Part shown: one piece after another, positions 1 to 8,375 of the stretch
Position numbering within the stretch: position 1 is the first letter of the stretch
Layout of the letters: each line of letters opens with the position of its first letter
NCBI GenBank assembly: GCA_007116585.1
Contig: SKIE01000298.1
Span: 1 to 13,601, forward strand
DNA from: Wenzhouxiangella sp.
GTDB taxonomy: Bacteria > Pseudomonadota > Gammaproteobacteria > Xanthomonadales > Wenzhouxiangellaceae
Length of the DNA stretch: 13,601 nt
Reading direction: 5' to 3'
Translations under genes and position numbers: made by a program
Notes under the pieces: model-generated
The model's input: the letters and a program-made list of their open reading frames with translations, nothing else
Told to the model about the DNA's origin: nothing
Databases searched by the model: none

Positions 1-447
1 CGGTTCAGCTGGGAGGAGCGTCCCGAGGCCGATGTGTTTCCAAACCGCTTCGCGGTCGCGGTCCAGCTGTTGAGCCTGCAGCACAACCATCGCCTGCGTC
101 TTCGCTGCTATGCGCCCGTTGACGACCTGCCGATGTTGCCGTCTCTGATCGAGGTCTGGGCGTCGGTCAACTGGTTCGAACGCGAGGCGTTTGATCTCTT
201 TGGCATCGTATTCGATGGCCATCCGGATCTGCGCCGGATCCTGACTGATTATGGCTTTATCGGCCACCCGTTCCGCAAGGACTTCCCGCTGATCGGCAAC
301 GTCACCGTGCGCTACGACGAGGAAAAGGAAAGAGTCGTTTACGTGCCGGTGGAAATCGAGCCCAGGGTTGGCGTGCCGCGGGTGATTCGCCGCGACAGCC
401 GCTACGTGGGCCAGCGTTTCGAAGGCCGCGAGGACGAGCCGGCATGA
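1..447 (+). CDS. nuoC: NADH-quinone oxidoreductase subunit C (30 kDa subunit), 5'-truncated
   Basis: This is the C-terminal 148 residues of NuoC, the 30 kDa subunit of the complex I peripheral arm. It carries no cofactor and packs against NuoD and NuoI near the quinone module. The reading frame is open from base 1, so the true start lies upstream of the window. Visible residues about 58-97 hold the family signature: [12 protein letters not shown], then [14 protein letters not shown], then [10 protein letters not shown]. The tail contains E-P-R-V-x-V-P-R-V-I-R, also typical. The gene is a separate nuoC and not the nuoCD fusion of E. coli. Its TGA stop overlaps the nuoD ATG by four bases (ATGA), which implies translational coupling. 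A GTG at base 34 is an internal valine codon, since the coding frame and NuoC-like residues continue upstream of it. Confidence 0.96.
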   Translation, partial: RFSWEERPEADVFPNRFAVAVQLLSLQHNHRLRLRCYAPVDDLPMLPSLIEVWASVNWFEREAFDLFGIVFDGHPDLRRILTDYGFIGHPFRKDFPLIGNVTVRYDEEKERVVYVPVEIEPRVGVPRVIRRDSRYVGQRFEGREDEPA

Positions 448-1697
448 GCGAGATTCGTAACTTCACCCTCAATTTCGGGCCGCAGCATCCGGCCGCCCAC
501 GGGGCTTTGCGCCTGGTCCTGGAGATGAACGGCGAAACGGTCGAACGTGTCGATCCGCACATCGGGCTGCTCCATCGGGCAACCGAAAAGCTGGCCGAAT
601 CCAAGCCGTACAACCATTCCATCGGCTACATGGACCGGCTCGACTACATGTCCATGATGTGCAACGAGCACGCCTACGTTCGTGCGATCGAGCACCTGCT
701 GGAGATCGAAGCGCCGGAGCGTGCCCAGTACATCCGCACGATGTACGACGAAGTGACCCGGATTCTGAATCACCTGATGTGGATCGCTTCCAACGCGCTC
801 GATCTCGGCGCAATGAGTGTGTTCCTGTGGGCATTCCGCGAGCGCGAGGCCTTGCTGGATTCCTACGAGGCGGTTTCCGGCGCGCGTATGCATCCGACCT
901 ACTACCGCCCCGGCGGCGTCTACCGGGACCTGCCCGATCAGATGCCTCAGTTGGCCGAGTCCCGCTGGCGCAAGGGCAAGGACCTGGAGCGGATGAACCG
1001 CTGGCGACAGGGCTCGCTGCTCGACTTTCTGGAGGCCTTTACCGAAGATTTCTTCCACCGGGTCGACGACTACGAGACCATGCTCACCGACAACCGGATC
1101 TGGAAACAGCGCACGGTGGGCATTGCCGAGGTCAGCCCGGAGCGCGCCCTGCAGATGGGCTTCACCGGGCCGATGCTGCGCGGCAGCGGTGTGGCCTGGG
1201 ATCTGCGCAAGAGACAGCCCTACGCCAAGTACCGGGACGTGGATTTTGATATCCCGGTCGGCACCAACGGTGACTGCTACGACCGCTACCTCGTTCGCGT
1301 CGAGGAGTGCCGTCAGTCCGCCCGCATTATCCAGCAGTGCATTGCCTGGCTGCGCGAAAACCCCGGCCCGGTCATGGTCAAGAATTTCAAGGTGGCACCG
1401 CCGACGCGGATGGAAATGAAGGAGGACATGGAAGCGACCATTCATCACTTCAAACTGTTCACCGAGGGTTACTGCGTGCCTGAAGGCGAGACCTACAGAG
1501 CCGTGGAAGCGCCCAAGGGTGAGTTTGGTTGCTATCTGGTCTCCGACGGGGCCAACAAGCCTTTTCGGGTTCACCTGCGTGCGCCGGCTTTTGTCCACCT
1601 CTCGTCCATGGATGAAATGCTGCGCGGCCACATGTTGTCCGATGTGCCGGCGGTGATCGCAACCCAGGACATCGTGCTTGGCGAGGTGGACCGATGA
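444..1697 (+). CDS. nuoD: NADH-quinone oxidoreductase subunit D (49 kDa subunit)
   Basis: This 417-residue NuoD is full length. It is the 49 kDa subunit that forms most of the ubiquinone-binding pocket with NuoB and NuoH and descends from [NiFe]-hydrogenase large subunits. The N-terminal G-P-Q-H-P-A-A-H-G loop supplies His19, and the segment D-R-L-D-Y-M-S supplies Tyr68. Spacing matches the quinone-headgroup ligands His38 and Tyr87 of Thermus Nqo4. Asp120 (N-A-L-D) matches its Asp139. The hydrogenase nickel-site cysteines are absent, as expected for complex I. The ATG start overlaps the nuoC stop by four bases, with AGGA at 431-434 nine bases upstream. The gene ends in a four-base ATGA overlap with nuoE. 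The length and the separate nuoC and nuoD fit non-enteric proteobacteria. A 409-residue antisense frame covers this gene but is a shadow. Confidence 0.98.
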   Translation: MSEIRNFTLNFGPQHPAAHGALRLVLEMNGETVERVDPHIGLLHRATEKLAESKPYNHSIGYMDRLDYMSMMCNEHAYVRAIEHLLEIEAPERAQYIRTMYDEVTRILNHLMWIASNALDLGAMSVFLWAFREREALLDSYEAVSGARMHPTYYRPGGVYRDLPDQMPQLAESRWRKGKDLERMNRWRQGSLLDFLEAFTEDFFHRVDDYETMLTDNRIWKQRTVGIAEVSPERALQMGFTGPMLRGSGVAWDLRKRQPYAKYRDVDFDIPVGTNGDCYDRYLVRVEECRQSARIIQQCIAWLRENPGPVMVKNFKVAPPTRMEMKEDMEATIHHFKLFTEGYCVPEGETYRAVEAPKGEFGCYLVSDGANKPFRVHLRAPAFVHLSSMDEMLRGHMLSDVPAVIATQDIVLGEVDR

Positions 1698-2221
1698 GCC
1701 TGCAGGCTACGGAACAACCAATTTCAGGCAAAGCGGCGTTGCTGTCGGATAAGACACGGCAGGTGATCGACCACTGGCGGAGCAAGTTTCCCGACGGCTT
1801 GGAGGGCCGCCGCTCGACCCTGATCCAGGCGCTGTATGCAGCGCAGCGTCAGAACGAGGGCTGGCTATCGAGTGAACTGATGGATGCAGTGGCCGACTAC
1901 CTGGAGGTTCCGCCGGTCTGGGCCTACGAAGTGGCCAACTTCTACTCCATGCTGGAAACCACGCCGGTGGGACGGCACTCGATCTCGATCTGCACCAACA
2001 TCTCCTGCATGTTGTGTGGCGCTGATCAGGTGGTTGAGCAGGTACAGAAGAAGCTGGGGATTCGCATGGGCGAGACGACGCCCGATGGCCGCATCTTCCT
2101 CAAGATAGAGGAGGAATGCGTGGCCGCCTGCACGGGGGCGCCGATGATGATCGTTGATGGTCATTATCATGAACATCTCACGCCCGAGAAAATCGACGAA
2201 ATCCTGGACGGACTGGAGTGA
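1694..2221 (+). CDS. nuoE: NADH-quinone oxidoreductase subunit E (24 kDa subunit, 2Fe-2S N1a)
   Basis: NuoE is the thioredoxin-fold 24 kDa subunit of the NADH-dehydrogenase module and holds the off-pathway [2Fe-2S] cluster N1a. The protein has 175 residues, a normal length. An N-terminal helical region of about 85 residues leads into V-A-N-F-Y-S-M-L. The cluster ligands follow as Cys100-x4-Cys105 and Cys142-x3-Cys146, in the contexts S-I-C-T-N-I-S-C and [11 protein letters not shown]. The additional Cys108 lies in the C-M-L-C-G segment common in this family. The start ATG overlaps the nuoD stop, and a good ribosome-binding sequence, GAGGTG at 1683-1688, sits five bases upstream. NuoE pairs directly with NuoF, whose gene follows five bases later. 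Confidence 0.98.
   Translation: MSLQATEQPISGKAALLSDKTRQVIDHWRSKFPDGLEGRRSTLIQALYAAQRQNEGWLSSELMDAVADYLEVPPVWAYEVANFYSMLETTPVGRHSISICTNISCMLCGADQVVEQVQKKLGIRMGETTPDGRIFLKIEEECVAACTGAPMMIVDGHYHEHLTPEKIDEILDGLE
2215..2218 (+). promoter_or_regulatory. Ribosome-binding site deciding the nuoF start
   Basis: GGAG lies inside the last codons of nuoE. It is eight bases from the ATG at 2227, an ideal distance, and it directly abuts and overlaps the alternative GTG at 2218. This favours the ATG as the real nuoF start. Confidence 0.7.
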
Positions 2222-2226
2222 TCGCC

Positions 2227-3522
2227 ATGACCGAAGCCAACGTCGTATTCACCCATCTTGATGCCGAGCGCTGCTGGTCGCTGGAGGCCTATCGCAAGGT
2301 CGGCGGCTGGCAGGCCTGGGAGAAGATCGTCGAGGAAAAGACCTCGCAGGAAGAGATCATCGAAGCGATCAAGAAATCAGCCCTGCGTGGCCGCGGCGGC
2401 GCGGGCTTCCCGACCGGCCTGAAGTGGTCGTTCATGCCGCGCTCGGCGCCCGGGCAAAAATACCTGCTGTGCAACTCTGATGAATCAGAGCCGGGCACCT
2501 GTCATGACCGCGATATTCTTCGCTACAACCCTCACGCACTGCTCGAGGGCATGGCCATTGCCTCCTATGCCATGGGGGTGACGGTGGCCTACAACTATCT
2601 GCGCGGTGAATTCCACCACGAACCGTTCGAGCGGGTGGAGGCGGCCCTGGCCGAGGCTTATGAGGCGGGCTACCTTGGCCGCAACGTGCGCGACTCGGGT
2701 ATTGATATCGATATCTACAACGTGCTCGGCGCTGGCGCCTACATCTGCGGTGAGGAAACGGCGTTGATGGAGTCGCTGGAAGGTAAAAAGGGCCAGCCGC
2801 GCTTCAAGCCGCCGTTTCCGGCCAATTTCGGTTTGTACGGCAAGCCGACTACCATCAACAATACCGAGACGCTGGCCTCGGTGCCTGCCATCATGCGCAA
2901 CGGCGCCGACTGGTTTCTGGATCTGGGTAAACCCAACAACGGCGGGGTCAAGGTGTTCTCAGTCTCAGGCCACGTCAATCGGCCGGGCAATCATGAAATT
3001 CCCCTGGGCACGCCGTTCGCCGATCTGCTGGAGCGCGCCGGCGGCGTGCGCAACGGCAATGCGCTCAAAGCGGTGATTCCGGGCGGCTCGTCCATGCCGG
3101 TGTTGCCGGCCGATATCATGATGGACACCACCATGGACTACGACGCGCTGCAGAAGGCCGGGTCTGGCCTGGGCTCGGGCGCCGTGATTGTGATGGATGA
3201 GACCACCTGCATGGTGGCGGCCTGCACTCGAATCGCGCGTTTCTACTATGCCGAATCCTGTGGTCAGTGCACGCCATGCCGTGAAGGCACCGGCTGGATG
3301 TACCGCGTGCTGTGTCGCATTCAGGACGGGCAGGGCCGGCCGGAAGATATCGATCTGCTGCTGTCGGCAGCCGGTCAGATCGAAGGCCATACGATTTGCG
3401 CGTTTGGCGAGGCTGCCGCCTGGCCGGTGCAGGGCTTCCTGCGCCATTTCCGGCATGAATTTGAATACTACGTGGAGCACGGCCGCTCAATCGTGGCTGA
3501 CACGCTGGGAGCCGCCGCCTGA
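2227..3522 (+). CDS. nuoF: NADH-quinone oxidoreductase subunit F (51 kDa subunit, NADH/FMN, 4Fe-4S N3)
   Basis: NuoF is the electron-entry subunit: it binds NADH and FMN and passes electrons to [4Fe-4S] cluster N3. From the chosen ATG it has 431 residues. The glycine-rich [13 protein letters not shown] at residues 55-67 is the nucleotide/FMN loop. It is followed by [14 protein letters not shown] at about 82-95, which contacts FMN. The [13 protein letters not shown] motif is at about 168-180. The N3 ligands are Cys345, Cys348 and Cys351 ([11 protein letters not shown]) plus Cys391. The in-frame GTG at 2218 would add three residues and overlap the nuoE stop, but the ribosome-binding site is spaced for the ATG. 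The stop TGA shares its last base with the nuoG ATG (TGATG). All expected ligands are present. Confidence 0.98.
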   Translation: MTEANVVFTHLDAERCWSLEAYRKVGGWQAWEKIVEEKTSQEEIIEAIKKSALRGRGGAGFPTGLKWSFMPRSAPGQKYLLCNSDESEPGTCHDRDILRYNPHALLEGMAIASYAMGVTVAYNYLRGEFHHEPFERVEAALAEAYEAGYLGRNVRDSGIDIDIYNVLGAGAYICGEETALMESLEGKKGQPRFKPPFPANFGLYGKPTTINNTETLASVPAIMRNGADWFLDLGKPNNGGVKVFSVSGHVNRPGNHEIPLGTPFADLLERAGGVRNGNALKAVIPGGSSMPVLPADIMMDTTMDYDALQKAGSGLGSGAVIVMDETTCMVAACTRIARFYYAESCGQCTPCREGTGWMYRVLCRIQDGQGRPEDIDLLLSAAGQIEGHTICAFGEAAAWPVQGFLRHFRHEFEYYVEHGRSIVADTLGAAA

Positions 3523-5888
3523 TGGCCACGATCAATCCAACACAGACCGACCTGGTTACCCTGGAAATCGACGGCCACACGGTCGAAGCACCGCGCGGCT
3601 CCATGATCATCGAGGCAGCCGACCGCATCGGCATCGACATCCCGCGGTTCTGCTACCACCGCAAGCTGTCGATCGCGGCGAACTGCCGGATGTGCCTGGT
3701 CGACGTCGAGAAAGCGCCCAAGCCGCTGCCCGCCTGCGCCACCCCCGTGGCTGACGGCATGAAGGTGTTCACCGAATCGCGTCGGGCGGTTGATGCCCAG
3801 CGCGGCGTGATGGAGTTTCTGCTGATCAACCACCCGCTGGACTGCCCTATCTGCGACCAGGGCGGCGAGTGTGAACTGCAGGATCTGGCCATGGGCTATG
3901 GGCGCTCGGTCTCGCGCTTCAGCGAGCGCAAGCGCGTGGTCAAGGACAAGAACCTCGGGCCGCTGGTCGCCACCGACATGACCCGCTGCATCCACTGCAC
4001 GCGATGCATTCGTTTCCTCGAAGAAATCGCGGGGACGGCCGAGCTCGGCGGCATCGGCAGGGGCGAACACACCGAAATCTCGACCTTTGTCGAGCGCAAT
4101 ATCAATTCCGAGCTGTCGGGCAACATCATCGATTTGTGCCCGGTCGGTGCCCTGACCAACAAGCCGTTCCGTTTTTCGGCGCGGCCCTGGGAAATGCGTG
4201 CCCGACCGTTCATCGGCGGTCACGACTGTCTAGGCTCGAACCTGTTCTATCACGTACGCGGGCGCAAGATCATGCGGGCCGTGCCGCGCGACAATGAGGC
4301 CATCAACGAATGCTGGCTGGCCGACCGTGACCGCTATTCGCACTTTGCCCTGGAAGCACCGGATCGGCTGTCCTCGCCGCGGATCAAGGTGGACGGTCAA
4401 TGGCAGGACTGTGACTGGAACACGGCACTTGATGCCGCCGCTCGGGCAATCCGGGGGGCTATCGATGGAGGCGATCAGCTGGGCATCCTGGCCTCACCCC
4501 GCGCGACCTGCGAGGAGCATGGGTTGCTGCACCGGTTTGCGCAAGGGCTCGGCTGTGCCAACATTGATCACCGGCTCCGGCTGGATGACGTATCGCATCC
4601 GCAGGCCGGGCGCGCCCGAATGGACATTCCAAGCGCTGCGCTGGCCACCTCTGACACCCTGTTCCTTGTCGGCAGCAATATCCGCCATGACCAGCCCATC
4701 CTCGGCCATCGTGTCCGCACCGCGTGGCGGCAGCATGGTGCCAGGGTGATGGACCTCAACCCGGTTGCCTACGACTTCCCGTTCGACCTGAGCGAGCGTA
4801 TGACCGTAGCCCCTCCGGACATGGTCGACGCGCTTGCCGCCGTCGCCCGCGCCGCAGCGGATCTGATCGGTCAAGTCGTGCCTGAAAACGGCGCCATGGG
4901 CGATCTGTTGCGTCAGGTGGAAGTGAGTGACGAGGCGCGGCGTATGGCTGCTGCGCTGAAAGAAAGCCAGAGCGGTGTGGTGCTGCTCGGCGATGTGGCC
5001 CTGAACCATCCGGAAGCCGGCCTGCTGCGTGCCCTGGCCGAGCAACTGGCAGAGTGGACATGCTGTGCCCTGTGCGTCCTGCCGGGGCCGGCCAACAGCC
5101 AGGGTGCCTGGGCCATGGGTGTGGTGCCCGGGACGGAAGGACTTGCGGCAAAGGCTATGCTGGACACGCCGCTTAAGGGGTATCTGATGTTGGGCATCGA
5201 GCCGTCGCTGGATCTGGCCAGTCCAGGTCGCGCCATGGCGGCGCTTCACGGTGCGGAATCGGTCGTCGCGCTGGCCGCTTATGCCAGCGACGACCTGCTC
5301 GAGGTGGCTGATGTCTTGCTGCCCATGGCCGCGCTGCCGGAAACCGACGGCAGCTACGTGAACCTGGACGACCAGATTCAGTCGTTCCGCGCTGCGGTCA
5401 AGCCCGCCGGCGATGCGCGCGAAGGCTGGAAAATCCTGCGCAAGCTGGGCGAGCTGCTGGGGCTGGACGGGTTCGATTTTGTCGGGCTGGAGCAGCTTGG
5501 TGAGACCTTGTCCCGCGAGCAGCCCCGGGAGGCTGCCGCATTCGCGCCGCCGGCTCGGAAGAGCGGCAGGCAGGATAAAGCCCTGTCTCGCATTGGCGAT
5601 GTGCCGATTTACGCTGGCGATGCCATGGTGCGGCGCTCAGCGCCCCTGCAGCAGACCAAGCATGCTGATCCCGCCGTGGCCCGAATTCATCCGGACACCG
5701 CTGCTGCGATGCAGCTGGCTGAAGCCTCGCGGGTGCGAGCCCGCCAGGATGACGGTGCCACTGTGCTGGACCTTGAATTGGATGAACGCATTGCCCGCAA
5801 CGCGGTCTGGCTGCCGGGCGCTGTGGCCGAGTCGGCTTCACTGGGTGGCGCTTATGCCGAGCTCATTATCGAGGCAGTAAACGAATGA
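3522..5888 (+). CDS. nuoG: NADH-quinone oxidoreductase subunit G (75 kDa subunit)
   Basis: NuoG, 788 residues, is the largest peripheral subunit and carries the cluster wire from NuoF/E toward NuoI. An N-terminal ferredoxin-like domain has [2Fe-2S] N1b ligands Cys44, Cys55, Cys58 and Cys72. The N5 cluster has the unusual His ligand, His104, with Cys108, Cys111 and Cys117. The N4 cluster uses Cys156, Cys159, Cys162 and Cys206. The rest is a degenerate molybdopterin-oxidoreductase fold, for example D-T-L-F-L-V-G-S-N at about 378-386 and A-D-V-L-L-P near 596. A C-terminal beta-barrel-like part spans about 690-788. The four-cysteine N7 motif of E. coli and Thermus is missing; only Cys236 and Cys264 remain in that stretch. 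The start shares one base with the nuoF stop, with GGGAG ten bases upstream, and the end overlaps nuoH (ATGA). Confidence 0.97.
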   Translation: MATINPTQTDLVTLEIDGHTVEAPRGSMIIEAADRIGIDIPRFCYHRKLSIAANCRMCLVDVEKAPKPLPACATPVADGMKVFTESRRAVDAQRGVMEFLLINHPLDCPICDQGGECELQDLAMGYGRSVSRFSERKRVVKDKNLGPLVATDMTRCIHCTRCIRFLEEIAGTAELGGIGRGEHTEISTFVERNINSELSGNIIDLCPVGALTNKPFRFSARPWEMRARPFIGGHDCLGSNLFYHVRGRKIMRAVPRDNEAINECWLADRDRYSHFALEAPDRLSSPRIKVDGQWQDCDWNTALDAAARAIRGAIDGGDQLGILASPRATCEEHGLLHRFAQGLGCANIDHRLRLDDVSHPQAGRARMDIPSAALATSDTLFLVGSNIRHDQPILGHRVRTAWRQHGARVMDLNPVAYDFPFDLSERMTVAPPDMVDALAAVARAAADLIGQVVPENGAMGDLLRQVEVSDEARRMAAALKESQSGVVLLGDVALNHPEAGLLRALAEQLAEWTCCALCVLPGPANSQGAWAMGVVPGTEGLAAKAMLDTPLKGYLMLGIEPSLDLASPGRAMAALHGAESVVALAAYASDDLLEVADVLLPMAALPETDGSYVNLDDQIQSFRAAVKPAGDAREGWKILRKLGELLGLDGFDFVGLEQLGETLSREQPREAAAFAPPARKSGRQDKALSRIGDVPIYAGDAMVRRSAPLQQTKHADPAVARIHPDTAAAMQLAEASRVRARQDDGATVLDLELDERIARNAVWLPGAVAESASLGGAYAELIIEAVNE

Positions 5889-6904
5889 TCGAGCAACTCA
5901 CCACCCTGCTGTGGACGGTAGCCAAGGTGCTGATGGTCGTGCTGCCGATCACGATGTCGGTGGCCTACTTCACCTACTTCGAGCGCAAGGTCATTGGCTA
6001 CATGCAGGTCCGGCGTGGTCCGAACCGGGTCGGTCCGCTCGGATTGCTGCAGCCGTTTGCCGATCTGTTCAAGATGCTGTTCAAGGAGCTGATCATCCCG
6101 GCCAACGCCAACCGGTTTCTGTTCGTGCTCGCGCCCGTGCTGGCACTGGCACCCGCATTGACCGCCTGGGCCGTGGTGCCGTTCAACGACTGGCTGGTGC
6201 TGGCCGATATCGACGCCGGGCTGCTGTTCATCCTGGCGATGACGTCGATGGGGGTCTACGGCATTCTGATCGGCGGCTGGGCGTCCAACTCCAAGTACGC
6301 GCTGCTGGGCGGCTTGCGCTCGGCGGCCCAGACCGTGAGTTATGAAATCGCGATGGGCTTTGCGTTGGTCGGCGTGGTTGTACTGGCCGGTACGCTGAAC
6401 CTGACCGGGATCGTGCACGCACAGTCGGGCGGCATCTTCAGCTGGTTCTGGCTGCCGCTGTTTCCCATGTTCGTGATTTATTTCATCTCCGGCGTGGCTG
6501 AAACCAACCGGGCGCCGTTCGATGTCGCCGAAGGCGAGTCCGAGATCGTGGCCGGGTTCCACGTCGAGTACTCCGGCTCGGCCTTTGCCGTGTTCTTCCT
6601 GGCCGAATACGCCAACATGATCCTGATCTCTGCGCTGGCCGCGTTGCTGTTCCTCGGTGGCTGGTTGTCGCCGTTTCAGGGCGTGCCGGTGCTGGGTGAC
6701 ACGTTTCTGGGCCAGGGCGGCGTGCACTGGTTCCTGGCCAAGACCGTGATTTTCTGTTTTCTCTACCTGTGGTTCCGGGCCACTTTCCCGCGCTATCGCT
6801 ACGACCAGATCATGCGTCTGGGCTGGAAGGTGTTCATTCCCATCACCATCGTTTGGGTGATGGTGGCCGGGGTGTTGCGGGTGTCCGGACTTTACGGAGG
6901 CTGA
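5885..6904 (+). CDS. nuoH: NADH-quinone oxidoreductase subunit H (ND1-like membrane subunit)
   Basis: NuoH (ND1) is the integral membrane subunit that anchors the peripheral arm, closes the quinone chamber and forms the first proton half-channel. It has 339 residues with about eight or nine hydrophobic segments. Diagnostic motifs are [20 protein letters not shown] at about 32-51, L-Q-P-F-A-D-L-F-K at about 55-63 and A-E-T-N-R-A-P-F-D at about 205-213. [10 protein letters not shown] at about 216-225 supplies the acidic cytoplasmic loop residues Glu217 and Glu219 implicated in coupling. The ATG overlaps the nuoG stop by four bases, with GAGG at 5871-5874 upstream. The stop lies at the start of the nuoI leader region. 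Nothing is missing or truncated. Confidence 0.98.
   Translation: MIEQLTTLLWTVAKVLMVVLPITMSVAYFTYFERKVIGYMQVRRGPNRVGPLGLLQPFADLFKMLFKELIIPANANRFLFVLAPVLALAPALTAWAVVPFNDWLVLADIDAGLLFILAMTSMGVYGILIGGWASNSKYALLGGLRSAAQTVSYEIAMGFALVGVVVLAGTLNLTGIVHAQSGGIFSWFWLPLFPMFVIYFISGVAETNRAPFDVAEGESEIVAGFHVEYSGSAFAVFFLAEYANMILISALAALLFLGGWLSPFQGVPVLGDTFLGQGGVHWFLAKTVIFCFLYLWFRATFPRYRYDQIMRLGWKVFIPITIVWVMVAGVLRVSGLYGG
6896..6900 (+). promoter_or_regulatory. Ribosome-binding site deciding the nuoI start
   Basis: GGAGG at the very end of nuoH lies nine bases before the ATG at 6910 but only three bases before the in-frame ATG at 6904. The spacing supports initiation at 6910. Confidence 0.7.
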
Positions 6905-6909
6905 TGTTC

Positions 6910-7398
6910 ATGCAGACCGTGACCCGATATCTCAAATCACTGATGCTGCTGGAGTTGATGAAGGGCATGGCGCTCACCCTCCGGTACTGGAAGAGCCCGA
7001 AGGAAACGCTGAATTACCCGGAGGAGAAGACGCCCAAGTCACCGCGGTTCCGCGGGTTGCATGCGTTGCGACGTTATCCGAACGGCGAAGAGCGCTGTAT
7101 TGCCTGCAAGCTGTGCGAGGCTGTCTGCCCGGCGCTGGCCATCACGATTGATTCGCACCAGCGTGAGGACGGCACGCGGCGAACCACCCGCTATGACATT
7201 GATCTGTTCAAGTGCATTTACTGCGGTTTCTGCGAAGAGTCGTGCCCGGTGGATTCCATTGTCGAAACCGACATTAGCGAGTACCACTTCGAAAACCGCG
7301 GCGAAAACATCGTGACCAAGTCGCAACTGCTTGCTATCGGTGACCGATTCGAGGACAAGATCGCCGAGGCCCGCCGCAGGGACGCGGCTTTCCGTTAG
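6910..7398 (+). CDS. nuoI: NADH-quinone oxidoreductase subunit I (23 kDa, two 4Fe-4S clusters N6a/N6b)
   Basis: NuoI is a ferredoxin-type subunit that relays electrons from NuoG to NuoB through clusters N6a and N6b. It sits at the peripheral-arm side of the membrane interface. From the ATG at 6910 it has 162 residues, the usual proteobacterial size. An amphipathic N-terminal segment contains [10 protein letters not shown] at about 11-20. Two C-x2-C-x2-C-x3-C-P motifs follow: Cys63/66/69/73 and Cys102/105/108/112. Each motif's first three cysteines plus the other motif's last cysteine make one cubane, as in 2[4Fe-4S] ferredoxins. An in-frame ATG at 6904 overlaps the nuoH stop and would add two residues, but its ribosome-binding spacing is poor. 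The frame is open far upstream inside nuoH, which is coincidental. The stop is TAG. Confidence 0.97.
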   Translation: MQTVTRYLKSLMLLELMKGMALTLRYWKSPKETLNYPEEKTPKSPRFRGLHALRRYPNGEERCIACKLCEAVCPALAITIDSHQREDGTRRTTRYDIDLFKCIYCGFCEESCPVDSIVETDISEYHFENRGENIVTKSQLLAIGDRFEDKIAEARRRDAAFR

Positions 7399-7428
7399 AA
7401 CAATAAAAGGGATTTTCAACGTCAGGGC
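7399..7428 (+). other. nuoI-nuoJ intergenic gap, A/T-richer, no clear ribosome-binding site
   Basis: These 30 bases form the longest gap inside the operon and are visibly A/T-richer than the genes around them (a run AACAATAAAAGGGATTTT). The purine-rich AAAAGGGA at 7405-7412 is 16 bases from the nuoJ ATG, too far for a normal ribosome-binding site. AGGG at 7424-7427 is only one base away, too close. GGATT at 7410-7414 fits the loose RNase E consensus RNWUU, but such matches are common by chance. I see no stable hairpin or promoter boxes. Confidence 0.5.
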
Positions 7429-8064
7429 ATGCCAATCATTGAGCTGGTTTTTTATCTGTTCGGGACCATCCTGATCCTGTCCGCTTTGAGCGTGGTCACG
7501 GTCGGGAACCCCGTGTATGCAGCGCTGTTCCTGGTGCTGGCCTTCTTTTCTGCGGCCTGCATCTGGCTGCTGCTGCAGGCCGAATTCCTGGCCATTGTGC
7601 TGGTGCTGGTCTACGTCGGCGCCGTCATGGTGCTGTTTTTGTTTGTTGTGATGATGCTCGACGTCAAATCCGCACCGTTGAAGGAAGGCTTTACCCGCTT
7701 CCTGCCGGTCGGGCTGGCTGTTGCCTTCGCCATGGCGCTGCAGATGTTTCTGGTTATCTGGACGCGCGGCATGGAATCCGTGCCTATGCCGGAACCCAAG
7801 CCGGAGGGCTACAGCTATACCGCGGAACTGGGTCTGCTGCTCTACACCGATTATCTGTTTGCGTTCGAGGTGGCCGCGGTACTGCTGCTGGTGGCCATTA
7901 TTGCGGCCATCATGCTCACCCACAGACAGCGTCCGAATACCAAGAAGCAGGATCCCTCCCGCCAAGTGCGCGTTCGCCGTGAGGAGCGGGTTCGCCTGGT
8001 CAGCATGCCGGCCGAGGGACAGTCGAGCGCAGGCTCGGGCAGTCAGCGCGGAGGGGAGGGCTGA
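7429..8064 (+). CDS. nuoJ: NADH-quinone oxidoreductase subunit J (ND6-like membrane subunit)
   Basis: NuoJ (ND6) is a small membrane subunit with about five transmembrane helices. Its third helix contains a pi-bulge that takes part in opening the central water wire during turnover. The protein has 211 residues. The family signature [18 protein letters not shown] runs over about residues 61-78, with the conserved Tyr62. The E. coli glutamate a few residues before that tyrosine is replaced by a hydrophobic residue, as I recall for many non-enteric and mitochondrial homologues. After the last helix (about 145-164) comes a tail of about 45 residues, basic at first and then Ser/Gly-rich. The ATG at 7429 gives the expected N-terminus but has no well-spaced ribosome-binding site, unlike most starts in this operon. 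nuoK follows after two bases. Confidence 0.96.
   Translation: MPIIELVFYLFGTILILSALSVVTVGNPVYAALFLVLAFFSAACIWLLLQAEFLAIVLVLVYVGAVMVLFLFVVMMLDVKSAPLKEGFTRFLPVGLAVAFAMALQMFLVIWTRGMESVPMPEPKPEGYSYTAELGLLLYTDYLFAFEVAAVLLLVAIIAAIMLTHRQRPNTKKQDPSRQVRVRREERVRLVSMPAEGQSSAGSGSQRGGEG
8055..8060 (+). promoter_or_regulatory. Strong ribosome-binding site of nuoK
   Basis: GGAGGG lies inside the last codons of nuoJ, six bases from the nuoK ATG. It is the best Shine-Dalgarno match I noticed in the operon and confirms the nuoK start at 8067. Confidence 0.75.
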
Positions 8065-8066
8065 TC

Positions 8067-8372
8067 ATGCTGACGCTGGCACATTTCCTGACCCTGGGCG
8101 CGTTGTTGTTCTGCATCAGCGTGGCCGGCATCTTCCTGAACCGGAAGAACGTGCTGATTCTGCTGATGTGCATCGAACTGATGCTGCTGGCGGTCAACAT
8201 CAACTTCGTCGCGTTCTCGCACTTCCTCGACAACATGGACGGCCAGGTTTTCGTGTTCTTCATTCTGACCGTGGCCGCGGCGGAGGCCGCGATCGGCCTT
8301 GCCATTCTGGTCGTGCTGTTCCGTAACCGACGCACGATCAACGTCGAAGAACTGGCCGACTTGAAGGGGTAG
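8067..8372 (+). CDS. nuoK: NADH-quinone oxidoreductase subunit K (ND4L-like membrane subunit)
   Basis: NuoK (ND4L) is a three-helix membrane subunit related to MrpC. It forms part of the proton path between NuoH and NuoN. It has 101 residues, essentially the same size as E. coli NuoK. Two buried glutamates essential for proton pumping are present: Glu37 in M-C-I-E-L-M-L and Glu73 in A-A-A-E-A-A-I-G-L, equivalent to E. coli Glu36 and Glu72. The [10 protein letters not shown] loop after helix 1 and the C-terminal [12 protein letters not shown] are typical. It starts two bases after nuoJ, with a strong ribosome-binding site within the nuoJ end, and lies three bases before nuoL. Confidence 0.98.
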   Translation: MLTLAHFLTLGALLFCISVAGIFLNRKNVLILLMCIELMLLAVNINFVAFSHFLDNMDGQVFVFFILTVAAAEAAIGLAILVVLFRNRRTINVEELADLKG

Positions 8373-8375
8373 GGG

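Noticed and set aside
34..447. GTG at base 34 as a nuoC start giving a 137-residue protein
   Set aside because: The same frame is open to base 1 with NuoC-like residues before it, and a full NuoC is longer. The gene is cut by the window edge.
402..1631. A 409-residue minus-strand open frame antisense to nuoD
   Set aside because: nuoD is unmistakable on the + strand. The antisense translation has no recognisable family and its composition (rich in His, Gln, Val, Gly) is what GC-rich codons give when read backwards.
2704..2715. Perfect 12-base palindrome GATATCGATATC inside nuoF
   Set aside because: It simply encodes an Ile-Asp repeat in the NuoF protein (D-I-D-I). There is no sign of a regulatory site in the middle of the gene.
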